The notes under the pieces: generated by a model
Database searches by the model: none
Told to the model about the DNA's origin: nothing
What the model saw: only the letters and a program-made list of their open reading frames with translations
Translations under genes and position numbers: made by a program
Assembly: GCA_964650465.1 (NCBI GenBank)
Contig: CAZYTA010000010.1
Location: forward strand, 8,927 to 72,926
Length of the DNA stretch: 64,000 bases
Source: RGIG6353 sp964650465
GTDB taxonomy: Bacteria > Bacillota > Clostridia > Oscillospirales > SIG627
Direction: 5' to 3'
In this document: in pieces, positions 43,648 through 51,314 of the stretch
Layout of the letters: each line of letters begins with the position of its first letter
How positions within the stretch are numbered: the first letter of the stretch is position 1

Positions 43648-45765
43648 TCCTATTTTGAAGGTGTATTCTTTATTTTCACTTGGAGTAAAGATTAAGGTCA
43701 TAATATTTTTATCAATATTAACCTCACCCATATTACAGCTCTTGAAGCTGTAACTGTTTGGAATGTGAACGGTGAGCTTATATTTGTCATCCTTTACAAG
43801 GTCTGCTGTGACAACAAGTGTATTATCCTTCCATTCAACATTGCGAAGCTCTGCTGCACCCTGTGACATATGTCTTGATGTGCTCGTTATCTGGGGACGG
43901 TTGAGGAGTGGTCTGAGGGACAGTACTCTTGTTTCATATGGCAGTAGGTCAAGCTGTATGCCGTCCTCGATTATGCCAAGATAGGTATCTCTGAAATAAT
44001 CGTAGACAAGATATTTGCCGTCATCGAGACGAAGTGTCTCTTTAAAGCTTACATCCCTGACAAGCTCATTTTCGGTTAGATTCATAACACCTGCAACAAG
44101 ATATTCTTCAAAAGGCAAAGCCACCTTTTGACATATTATTTGTGTGTTTCCGTCGCATATTGCTTTGTTGAAATCGGTAGGATGTACCTTTAAAACGGGG
44201 AGTGCTCGCTTAAGTAAATCAACACGCTCCATAGGAAGTAAGGGCAAATCATCGCCGAAGGTGAGGGGAAGACCAAGCAGTGAAACTATGCTCAATCTTG
44301 ATACAGCCTGATTAAAGTCGCTGTATTCATCACGCAATACTACGTTATCAGGATCGTTTATGAGTGCTATATTATGAAGAGGATAGTATTTTCTCAAACG
44401 TCCGATTGTGTAGACAAACTTTTCCCATGTAAAGAGGTCCGGACCTATACGTGAGGCATCAAATACCCCAGCGCTCCATAAAATAGATGAAATATAGCCG
44501 CCGCAGGCAAGCATAAAGAAATCCTCACCAAGTAACTCTCGTGTTTTCTTTATCATGCCAACAAATGCTTCGTAGGTGGTCATGTCGGGGTCTTGCATAT
44601 TTGCGTGGAATCTTTCGTGTGCAAATATACAGTTTGGAAGGGTATCGTATTTAACAGCCTCGTATCCCCAATCTTTTATCTGCTGTACAGCCTTTGGCAG
44701 AAATCCGTTGAGATATTCTGGGTGTGTTACATCATAGTAATACTTACCGCTCCAGGTCTCATAGTGGGCAAGACTTATTTCGGGGTGCTCTTTTTCATAG
44801 TCTGTCATTGAAGGGTCATTGGTGAATCCCATCCACAGTGCGGGAATAAAGCCGCATTTTTTTATTTCTTCTGCAACATATCCGAGTCCGTTTGGATATT
44901 TTTGGGGGTCGGGATTAAAGCAATCAACTCCGTCAAAACGTTCTTTTTCATACTTTTTATGATACCACTCCCAGTCTACCCATACAGTATCGGCACCGAA
45001 ATCCTTCAGATGTTCAGCCTGAAAACGTGCATTTGACAGCACTTTTTCCTCGGAGGCATCGAATTTTACGGCATACCATGTCATCCACCCTGCCGGAGGA
45101 GCATCGTATTTACCACGCTTTTTGAGGGGCACAAAATTAATGTCATATTTTTCGGCAAGTATATTCTCTTTGACTTTGAAAAGTATTATCTCAGCAACAC
45201 CTTCTGTCATAGTGGACATTCTGAATTTGTATTGCTTTTCGTCCCAGTCGTAAGAAAGCTTAAGGTCACGGCATCCTTCGATACAATAGGCTCTGTCGGT
45301 GCTTTTATTGTAAACTGCATTGTCATAAAGTGATACTGCAGGTCCTATGGCACATCTGATTGCCTCTGTTGCTGTATCCTTTGAGTTTATGGCAAAGCAT
45401 TCATCTGCATCACCATTTATTATTTTGCCGTTCAATACTATTCTGTATTGCTGTGTCTCATAAACCTGAATTCTTATTTGTTTTGAAGACACAGTGGCAA
45501 ATATCTGAAAGGTAGGAAGGTCCTTTTCGGTTTCCCCGGGATGGAAAGTCATTGTCATTTTTCTTTCCGACGTTTCTGAATCAAAGACATGACCTACAGT
45601 GCATTTTGCATATTCGTTCATCTCAATGAACTTTTCGTTGTCAAGATAAAGTCCGTCTATTACCAGTTCTGACTGTGCCTTGCTCGGAGTATGAACAAGG
45701 GTGAGTGTATAGCTTTCGTCATCGTATTTTGCAAGATAATTTTTATAAGTACAATAGTTAACCAT
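43642..45765 (-). CDS. Alpha-galactosidase-like glycoside hydrolase (clan GH-D, GH36 type)
   Basis: 707 residues, close to GH36 enzymes. The N-terminal beta-sandwich (1 to about 215) is followed by the barrel: GWMTWYAVKFD, ADTVWVDWEWYHK, the nucleophile Asp in VKYDTLPNC (about 374) and the acid/base Asp in SRIGPDLF (about 443). Retaining chemistry on alpha-galactosides is expected, though some relatives act on N-acetylgalactosaminides. No signal peptide. AAAGGAG precedes the ATG. It is divergent from an AraC gene that probably regulates it. The last codons and stop lie in a repeat-tail fragment. Confidence 0.85.
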   Translation of the reverse strand: MVNYCTYKNYLAKYDDESYTLTLVHTPSKAQSELVIDGLYLDNEKFIEMNEYAKCTVGHVFDSETSERKMTMTFHPGETEKDLPTFQIFATVSSKQIRIQVYETQQYRIVLNGKIINGDADECFAINSKDTATEAIRCAIGPAVSLYDNAVYNKSTDRAYCIEGCRDLKLSYDWDEKQYKFRMSTMTEGVAEIILFKVKENILAEKYDINFVPLKKRGKYDAPPAGWMTWYAVKFDASEEKVLSNARFQAEHLKDFGADTVWVDWEWYHKKYEKERFDGVDCFNPDPQKYPNGLGYVAEEIKKCGFIPALWMGFTNDPSMTDYEKEHPEISLAHYETWSGKYYYDVTHPEYLNGFLPKAVQQIKDWGYEAVKYDTLPNCIFAHERFHANMQDPDMTTYEAFVGMIKKTRELLGEDFFMLACGGYISSILWSAGVFDASRIGPDLFTWEKFVYTIGRLRKYYPLHNIALINDPDNVVLRDEYSDFNQAVSRLSIVSLLGLPLTFGDDLPLLPMERVDLLKRALPVLKVHPTDFNKAICDGNTQIICQKVALPFEEYLVAGVMNLTENELVRDVSFKETLRLDDGKYLVYDYFRDTYLGIIEDGIQLDLLPYETRVLSLRPLLNRPQITSTSRHMSQGAAELRNVEWKDNTLVVTADLVKDDKYKLTVHIPNSYSFKSCNMGEVNIDKNIMTLIFTPSENKEYTFKIGF

Positions 45766-45881
45766 AAATTTTCTCCTTTATATTGCAATATATCTGATAA
45801 TATACTATAATATAAATAAATAACAGTAAATACAGTTTTAGTCATAAAATTTTAGCTTTTGGTCATTCAGGGGATGTTACA

Positions 45882-46610
45882 ATGAAAATTGTCAATTTTT
45901 ATAAATTCAGGCATATGTATCAGAATTCCGATTTTCGCTTTGCGGGACACCGCCACGGAAGATATGAGGCAAACATAGTTTTCAAGGGTACAATTGAGCT
46001 GACCTGTGGAAGTAATATCTTTACTGTATCACAGGGGTGCTTTGCTATATGGAAGCCGGGTGTTTTTCACATGAGCAGGGTGATATCCGATGGCGGAGCA
46101 GAGCTTCTGGCAGTGGAGTTTGACCTTGAGGATTACAGCTTTCCTACAGAGGAAAGTGCCGTTATAAGACTTAACAGCACAGACCTTTCGATAGCCGAGG
46201 CAATGACTGATACTGAGGGGGATGCGTTGGAAAGGCTGACCGAGGCTTTTTTTATCAGACTCTCCGACAGAGAGGGGAGTGCCGAGCCCTCGGAGAAGGG
46301 ACTTTCATGGATATACCACAGTGCAGTGAATTTTATGGCAGACAATATTGCAGAGGATATCACCGTTCCGTCGGTAGCAAAGCATTGCGGAGTCTGCCTC
46401 ACCACGCTCAAAAAAGCATTTTCCGAATATGCGGGCAAGGGCGTAAAAGCATACTTTACGGAAATGAAGCTTCATAAGGCAAAGGAGCTTCTTGAAAAAG
46501 GAGAAACTGTATCCGCCGTCTCGGACAAGCTCGGCTTTTCTTCACCCGCATATTTTTCACAGTGCTTCAAAAGGGTATCGGGAATTCCCCCGAAAAATTT
46601 CAAAGCATAA
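45882..46610 (+). CDS. AraC-family transcriptional regulator
   Basis: 242 residues. The N-terminal cupin sensor has FAGHRHGRYEANIVFKGTIEL and CFAIWKPGVFHMS; the C-terminal helices are TVPSVAKHCGVCLTTLKKAFSEY and TVSAVSDKLGFSSPAYFSQCFKR, ending GIPPKNFKA. It is divergent from the GH36-type gene, its likely target. A tandem pair of dispersed repeats begins one base after the stop. Confidence 0.85.
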   Translation: MKIVNFYKFRHMYQNSDFRFAGHRHGRYEANIVFKGTIELTCGSNIFTVSQGCFAIWKPGVFHMSRVISDGGAELLAVEFDLEDYSFPTEESAVIRLNSTDLSIAEAMTDTEGDALERLTEAFFIRLSDREGSAEPSEKGLSWIYHSAVNFMADNIAEDITVPSVAKHCGVCLTTLKKAFSEYAGKGVKAYFTEMKLHKAKELLEKGETVSAVSDKLGFSSPAYFSQCFKRVSGIPPKNFKA

Positions 46611-46611
46611 A

Positions 46612-46716
46612 GCGGTCAGTGACCGCTGACAATGCTCGCCTATCATAACCTATGGATATAGCCAAACAAGATGAAACGGCGAGGTTTATTCAATGCAATT
46701 TTCTATATAATAAAAA
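46612..46716 (+). repeat. Dispersed structured repeat, copy D
   Basis: Head hairpin GCGGTCA-G-TGACCGC (46612-46626). GCTCGCC (46634-46640) pairs with GGCGAG (46678-46683). The tail is CAATGCAATTTTCTATATAA. It starts one base after the AraC stop and is followed directly by copy E, with a period of 105 bases. Confidence 0.85.
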
Positions 46717-46826
46717 GCGGTCAGTGACCGCCGACAATGCTCGCCGATCATAACCTATGGATATAGCCAAACAAGATAAAACGGCGAGGTTTATTTAATG
46801 CAATTTTACTTTAGTATAGGATAAAT
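46717..46826 (+). repeat. Dispersed structured repeat, copy E
   Basis: Near-identical to copy D: head hairpin 46717-46731, GCTCGCC (46739-46745) with GGCGAG (46783-46788), tail TTTAATGCAATTTTACTTTAG. Only a few single-base differences from D are seen before the tail diverges, so the duplication is recent or kept alike. Confidence 0.85.
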
Positions 46827-46828
46827 TT

Positions 46829-46855
46829 AAGGCACACCCCGAAGGAGTGTGCCTT
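46829..46855 (-). terminator. Intrinsic terminator of the class II aldolase gene
   Basis: AAGGCACAC (46829-46837) pairs with GTGTGCCTT (46847-46855). On the minus strand it is followed by an AT-rich stretch. It lies 12 bases after the aldolase stop. Confidence 0.8.
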
Positions 46856-46867
46856 GTGATATGTATA

Positions 46868-47797
46868 TTACTTGTTCTTAAGCTGCTCGAGAACCTCTCT
46901 TGTGATTCTTGCAACAAGCTCGTCTGTAGCCAATACGCCGCCTGTAACTGCAGTACCACAGCTTCCGAAAAGCTCCATTTTCTTGATAACAGCCTTCTTG
47001 ATAGCTTCAACAGATGCAGGGATAAGGTCGATGATACCCTTGTTCATATCTGTGAATGCGCGGAATTCAGCCTCAACTGCCGCAATGTTGATATCTGTGA
47101 AGATGTTTACCTTGCTGATACCCTTTTCAATAGCAGTCTTGAAATCCTTGTCTGTAAGACCTGAACCGCCGTGAAGTACAAGGGGTACATCAATTGTGTT
47201 TGCGATGGTCTCAATTCTTTCAAAATCAAGCTTGGGGGGAAGCTTATATGCGCCGTGCGCAGTTCCTACAGCAATAGCAAGTGCGTCAACCTTTGTTCTT
47301 TCAACAAAGTCTCTTGCCTGCTCGGGGTCTGTGTAGAACTTGGAAGCATCCTCCATGGAAGCCTCTGTTGCACCCTCTGCACCGCCTACATGACCAAGCT
47401 CGCCCTCAATGGTTGCACCGTATGAGTGAGCAATATCAGCCATCTCACGAACCTTCTTTACGTTCTCTTCGTAAGGGTCGGTAGAGCAGTCATACATGAT
47501 AGATGTAAAGCCAAGCTCAAGAGCCTTGATACAGGTCTCTTTCTTAAGACCGTGGTCGAGGTGAGCAACTACGGGTACTCTTGCCTTCTTAGCCATGGGA
47601 ATGAGGTAGTATGAAACCTCCTCCAGAGGACCGTAAGGGAAGAGAACCTCAGCAGTACCCATGATAACAGGTGAGCCTGTCTGCTCAGCTGCGTTTATAA
47701 TACCGCGTGCAAGCTCAAGGTTAACAGCATTAAAAAGTCCGATACCGTACTTACCCTTCTTGGCAGGGTAAAGCACTTCGTTCATATTAACAAGCAT
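46868..47797 (-). CDS. fba: Class II (zinc) fructose-bisphosphate aldolase
   Basis: 309 residues from ATG 47797, which has AGGAGGAAAA upstream and gives the usual start MLVNMNEVLYPAKKGKYGIGLFN; the longer frame has no ribosome site. Zinc ligand region HLDHG, then IAVGTAHGAYK, LHGGSGL and KVNIFTDIN, which bind phosphate and zinc. It splits fructose-1,6-bisphosphate in glycolysis. Tagatose-bisphosphate aldolases are close relatives, so the sugar is likely but not certain. Confidence 0.88.
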   Translation of the reverse strand: MLVNMNEVLYPAKKGKYGIGLFNAVNLELARGIINAAEQTGSPVIMGTAEVLFPYGPLEEVSYYLIPMAKKARVPVVAHLDHGLKKETCIKALELGFTSIMYDCSTDPYEENVKKVREMADIAHSYGATIEGELGHVGGAEGATEASMEDASKFYTDPEQARDFVERTKVDALAIAVGTAHGAYKLPPKLDFERIETIANTIDVPLVLHGGSGLTDKDFKTAIEKGISKVNIFTDINIAAVEAEFRAFTDMNKGIIDLIPASVEAIKKAVIKKMELFGSCGTAVTGGVLATDELVARITREVLEQLKNK

Positions 47798-47839
47798 TTT
47801 ATTTTCCTCCTGTATAGGTTTAAATTCTTTAACACCTAC

Positions 47840-47868
47840 ATTGTATACCCAATCAAACAAAAAGTCAA
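47840..47868 (-). promoter_or_regulatory. Promoter of the aldolase gene
   Basis: Minus strand TTGACT (47868-47863), 17-bp spacer, TACAAT (47845-47840), about 40 bases before the ATG. Confidence 0.65.
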
Positions 47869-48047
47869 TACAAAACAACAAAAAACAAATAAAAAAGTCG
47901 AAAATATTTTGAATTATTCAATAACAGCATTTTTTTATGTTGACTTTGACGAAAATGGCGGAGGCACAACACCGTATAATATGAGTCATGCGACCACAGA
48001 GTATACAAAATAAAAAGAGACGGCTCAAGCGCCGTAAAAATCACCGT

Positions 48048-48091
48048 ATAAAATCAATGCTGAACCGATGTCGGTTCAGCATTGATTTTAT
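48048..48091. terminator. 21-bp-stem terminator overlapping the alaA stop codon
   Basis: 48048-48068 pairs perfectly with 48071-48091 around a two-base loop. The aminotransferase stop codon (48090-48088) lies inside the stem. An ACGGC/GCCGT hairpin sits just beyond it near 48020-48035. Termination here would require RNA folding right behind the last ribosome. Confidence 0.8.
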
Positions 48092-49305
48092 TCCTGTTGG
48101 TAGTTCTCCAAAAAGTCGCCTATTTCAATCATGGCATTATACAGAGTGTCGGGCTCGGGGAGCATTACAATTCTGAAATGGTCGGGGGTGGGGTAGTCGA
48201 ATCCGCTTCCTGCGACGATGAGTATTTTCTTTGCCTTCAAAAGGTCGAGAGCGAATTTCTTGTCGTTTGTGATATTGTGCTTCTTTATGTCTATTTTGGG
48301 GAACATATAAAATGCCGCGCGGTTTTTTACGTAGGTCAGGTCGGGGCATTTGTCCATAGCACGGCAAGCCGCTTCTCTCTGCTCAAAGAGTCTGCCGCCG
48401 GGGACCATCATTGCCTTGGTGCTTTCCCAGTCGGAGAGCGCCGCAGGTATAACGAACTGTGCGAATGCATTTGAGCAAAGTCTCATTGATGCAAGCGCCA
48501 CAATTCCGTCTATCATGTCAGCCGCCTGCTCTGTGGGACCTGTTATTACCATCCAGCCGCAACGCATACCGCAGATAACATGGGACTTTGACAGACCGTT
48601 CATGGTGAATACCAATACATCGGGGGCAACCTTTGCCATGGGTGTGTGTGTCATGCCGTCCATAAGAAGTCTGTCATATATCTCGTCGGAGAATATAACA
48701 AGGTTGTGTTCTCTTGCAATATCTGCAATCTGCTCAAGTATCTCAACGGGGTATATAGCACCTGTTGGGTTGTTGGGGTTGATAATGAGAATAGCTTTTG
48801 TTTTTGAGGTTATCTTGCTCTTGATATCGTCAATGTCGGGATACCAATCCGACTGCTCATCACAGATATAGTGAACAGGCTTTGCACCTGCAATGTATGC
48901 GCAGTTAGCCCAAAGGGAATAACAGGGGCAGGGAACAAGTATCTCGTCACCGAAGTTGAGAAACGCCGTTGTAGCCATGCTGACTACCTCGCTGACACCG
49001 TTTCCTACAAATATGTTGTTTACATCAACATAGGGAACGCCTGTTGCCTCGTGGTATGCCTTTATTGCTTCTCTTGATTCTATTGTGCCTTTTACATCAC
49101 TGTAGGGGACAGCCCTCTCTACACTTTCAAGCACCGCGTTTCTGATGCTCTCGGGCATCTCAAATCCGAACTTTCCGGGGTTGCCTGTGTTAAGCTTCAA
49201 TACCTTCTCGCCCTTCTTCTCCATCTCCAGAGCCTCACGGAAGGTTGCACCTCTTATGTCCGAATGTACGAGTGTTAATTTGTCTGATCTCTTGATTTCG
49301 TTCAT
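48088..49305 (-). CDS. alaA: AlaA-type pyridoxal-phosphate aminotransferase
   Basis: 405 residues. It follows the E. coli AlaA pattern along its length: SDIRGATFREALEMEKKGEKVLKLNTGNPGKFGF, FVGNGVSE, INPNNPTGAIYP, FSDEIYDRLLMDG, NGLSKSHVICGMRCGWM (PLP Lys in NGLSK) and RAAFYMFPKID. It probably makes alanine from pyruvate and glutamate, linking to the neighbouring glutamate dehydrogenase. GGAG lies 10 bases before ATG 49305. Confidence 0.85.
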   Translation of the reverse strand: MNEIKRSDKLTLVHSDIRGATFREALEMEKKGEKVLKLNTGNPGKFGFEMPESIRNAVLESVERAVPYSDVKGTIESREAIKAYHEATGVPYVDVNNIFVGNGVSEVVSMATTAFLNFGDEILVPCPCYSLWANCAYIAGAKPVHYICDEQSDWYPDIDDIKSKITSKTKAILIINPNNPTGAIYPVEILEQIADIAREHNLVIFSDEIYDRLLMDGMTHTPMAKVAPDVLVFTMNGLSKSHVICGMRCGWMVITGPTEQAADMIDGIVALASMRLCSNAFAQFVIPAALSDWESTKAMMVPGGRLFEQREAACRAMDKCPDLTYVKNRAAFYMFPKIDIKKHNITNDKKFALDLLKAKKILIVAGSGFDYPTPDHFRIVMLPEPDTLYNAMIEIGDFLENYQQE

Positions 49306-49342
49306 TAATAATATATCTCCATTAATTTTCTAAAGCCTTATT

Positions 49343-49371
49343 AGTATATCACAAACAAACCAAAAATGCAA
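49343..49371 (-). promoter_or_regulatory. Promoter of the aminotransferase gene
   Basis: Minus strand TTGCAT (49371-49366), 17-bp spacer, TATACT (49348-49343) with TGA extended -10. Confidence 0.65.
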
Positions 49372-49480
49372 TATTTTCTGTTTAAAAGTTTAAAAAAGCT
49401 ATAAATTGATAATATTTTCGGCAAAATACCAAAATCACCGAAAATATTTCAATACATCTCAATAACAAGCCAAAACAAAA

Positions 49481-49499
49481 GGGAGGCGAAACGCCCCCC
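49481..49499 (-). terminator. Terminator at the end of the gdhA 3' region
   Basis: GGGAGGCG (49481-49488) with CGCCCCCC (49492-49499), loop AAA, one mismatch; on the minus strand it is followed by CTTTTGTTTT. It lies about 165 bases beyond the gdhA stop, after the hairpin array. Confidence 0.75.
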
Positions 49500-49527
49500 C
49501 TTAAGACTATTTATAAAATTGGCGGAA

Positions 49528-49664
49528 GATTTCCGAAGGAAATCAACCAAAATATTTCGCAAAGCGGAATATATCACTCACCAAAGTGAATATCACTCGC
49601 TGTAGGCGAATATCGCTCCGACACAGTGTGTCGGAATTTCATTGAACAAAGCTTTGCTTTGTTC
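49528..49664 (-). repeat. Array of six short hairpins after gdhA
   Basis: Six successive hairpins with different stems: 49528-49544 (GATTTCC), 49552-49572 (ATATTTCGC, one G-T pair), 49578-49589 (TCAC), 49597-49609 (TCGC), 49617-49635 (TCCGACAC) and 49644-49664 (GAACAAAGC). The middle four are separated by ATATCAC-like spacers. The first one read after gdhA ends exactly one base before its stop codon. The rest of 49306-49664 contains the alaA promoter and the array terminator; no gene is seen. Confidence 0.8.
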
Positions 49665-51011
49665 TTATACGCATCCCTGAGCCTTCATAGCCTCTGCAAC
49701 CTTAAGGAAGCCTGCGATGTTAGCACCTGCAACAAGGTCATCGCCGAAGCCGTAAGCCTGAGCAGCCTCAACGGAAGCCTTGAAGATGTTCTGCATAATC
49801 TGGTGAAGCTTAGCATCAACCTCTTCTGCAGTCCAGCTGTAACGCATGGAGTTCTGAGACATTTCAAGACCTGATGTAGCAACACCGCCTGCGTTAACCG
49901 CCTTGGAGGGAGCAATCTTAACACCGTTAGCCTTGAGATATGCAATAGCCTCGTTTGTTGTGGGCATGTTGGAAACCTCAACATAGTACTTGATGCCGTT
50001 TTCAACTATCTTCTTTGCATCCTCGATTCTTACCTCGTTCTGAGTAGCACAGGGCATAAGGATATCAGCCTTAACACCCCAAGGCTTCTCGCCTGCAAAG
50101 AAGGGAACATTGAACTTCTCTGCGTAGTCCTGAACTCTGTTACGGCAGGATGCACGCATTTCAAGCATGTAGTTTATCTTTTCCTCTGTTGCAACGCCGT
50201 TCTCGTCATATATGTATCCGTCGGGACCTGAGATAACAACTACCTTACCGCCAAGCTCGTTAATCTTCTTGACTGTACCCCAAGCAACGTTACCGAAGCC
50301 TGATACAACGAAGGTCTTGCCCTTGATGTCATCGCCGAAGTGCTTGAGCATTTCAACTGTGTAGTAAACAGCGCCATAGCCTGTAGCTTCGGGACGGATA
50401 AGTGAACCGCCGTACTGAATGCCCTTACCTGTGAATACACCTGTAAACTCATTCTTCATTCTCTTGTACTGACCGAACATATAACCGATTTCTCTTGCGC
50501 CTACACCGAGGTCGCCTGCGGGAACGTCAACATCTGCACCGATGTGACGGCTAAGCTCAATCATAAAGCTCTGGCAGAAGCGCATAACCTCTGCATCTGA
50601 CTTGCCCTGAGGGTCGAAGTCTGCACCGCCCTTACCGCCGCCCATGGGGAGAGAGGTAAGGCTGTTCTTGAAGGTCTGCTCGAAGCCGAGGAACTTCATG
50701 ATACCTGAATATACATTGGGAGCAAATCTGATACCGCCCTTGTAAGGACCGATAGCAGAGTTGAACTGTACTCTGAAGCCGCGGTTTACCTGCACCTTGC
50801 CGTTGTCGTCAACCCACGGAACTCTGAAGGAAATCTGTCTGTCGGGCTCAACTATTCTTTCGAGAATACCTGCCTCAACGAAATCGGGACGGGCATCGAT
50901 AACGGGCTCAATGCTTTCGAATACTTCTTCTACTGTCTGGATGAATTCGGGCTCGTTAGCATTTCTTTTTTTGACTGTCTCAAGGACATCTAACATATAC
51001 TGGTTTTTCAT
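49665..51011 (-). CDS. gdhA: Glutamate dehydrogenase (hexameric)
   Basis: 448 residues, the size of the small hexameric enzymes. Substrate-site motifs GPYKGGIRFAPNVY and LPMGGGKGGADFDPQGKSD (catalytic Lys), VPAGDLGVGAREIGYMFGQY, and the Rossmann fold FVVSGFGNVAWGTVKKINELG are present. It converts 2-oxoglutarate and ammonia to glutamate; NADP specificity is likely for this type but not proven. AGGAGG precedes ATG 51011. A strong consensus promoter and a dyad lie upstream. Confidence 0.95.
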   Translation of the reverse strand: MKNQYMLDVLETVKKRNANEPEFIQTVEEVFESIEPVIDARPDFVEAGILERIVEPDRQISFRVPWVDDNGKVQVNRGFRVQFNSAIGPYKGGIRFAPNVYSGIMKFLGFEQTFKNSLTSLPMGGGKGGADFDPQGKSDAEVMRFCQSFMIELSRHIGADVDVPAGDLGVGAREIGYMFGQYKRMKNEFTGVFTGKGIQYGGSLIRPEATGYGAVYYTVEMLKHFGDDIKGKTFVVSGFGNVAWGTVKKINELGGKVVVISGPDGYIYDENGVATEEKINYMLEMRASCRNRVQDYAEKFNVPFFAGEKPWGVKADILMPCATQNEVRIEDAKKIVENGIKYYVEVSNMPTTNEAIAYLKANGVKIAPSKAVNAGGVATSGLEMSQNSMRYSWTAEEVDAKLHQIMQNIFKASVEAAQAYGFGDDLVAGANIAGFLKVAEAMKAQGCV

Positions 51012-51062
51012 ATTAGTAAAAACCTCCTGTAAGTAAAAAATTTAAATCCGATTTATTCTCAT

Positions 51063-51077
51063 TGTACTCGTTGTACA
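51063..51077 (-). promoter_or_regulatory. Dyad in the gdhA leader, possible operator
   Basis: TGTAC-N5-GTACA, an inverted repeat about 20-30 bases downstream of the predicted gdhA transcript start. It could be a repressor site, for example for nitrogen control. No regulator can be named. Confidence 0.3.
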
Positions 51078-51101
51078 GGATAAATAAAATTTAATAAGGA
51101 T

Positions 51102-51130
51102 ATTATAATTATCTTTTTTTTACTTGTCAA
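51102..51130 (-). promoter_or_regulatory. Consensus promoter of gdhA
   Basis: Minus strand TTGACA (51130-51125), 17-bp spacer, TATAAT (51107-51102): perfect match to sigma-A consensus, predicting strong expression. Confidence 0.8.
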
Positions 51131-51192
51131 TAGAAAATTGTTAAAAAAAGTCAATAAGTATAACTTTTTTTATATAAAGTGTTGCCTAATTA

Positions 51193-51221
51193 TTGACTTT
51201 TCCTCCTCTTTGTGCTAAAAA
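51193..51221 (+). promoter_or_regulatory. Promoter of the CE15-rsmD-coaD operon
   Basis: TTGACT at 51193-51198, 17-bp spacer, TAAAAA at 51216-51221 with TGC extended -10. Confidence 0.55.
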
Positions 51222-51242
51222 ATATATGTAGAATGCGGTAGA

Positions 51243-51314
51243 TTAGGAGAACACATATGCTTGAACAGATAATTAAAGTTAGGAGAACACATATGCTTGA
51301 ACAGATAATTAAAG
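51243..51314 (+). repeat. 36-bp perfect tandem duplication of a ribosome site and start codon
   Basis: Two exact 36-base copies (51243-51278 and 51279-51314), each containing TTAGGAGAACACAT, an ATG and seven codons. Because 36 is divisible by three, both starts are in frame with the esterase gene. Confidence 0.95.

Noticed and set aside
47940..48176. Possible plus-strand promoter (TTGACT/TATAAT) and 62-residue basic ORF at 47988
   Set aside because: The -35 and -10 boxes are 29 or 23 bases apart, which is too far. The ORF has no ribosome site at useful distance and its second half overlaps the aminotransferase gene antisense.
49528..49664. Hairpin array considered as a CRISPR array
   Set aside because: The palindromic parts differ in sequence and only 7-base spacers recur; no direct repeats of 25-40 bases and no cas genes in the window.
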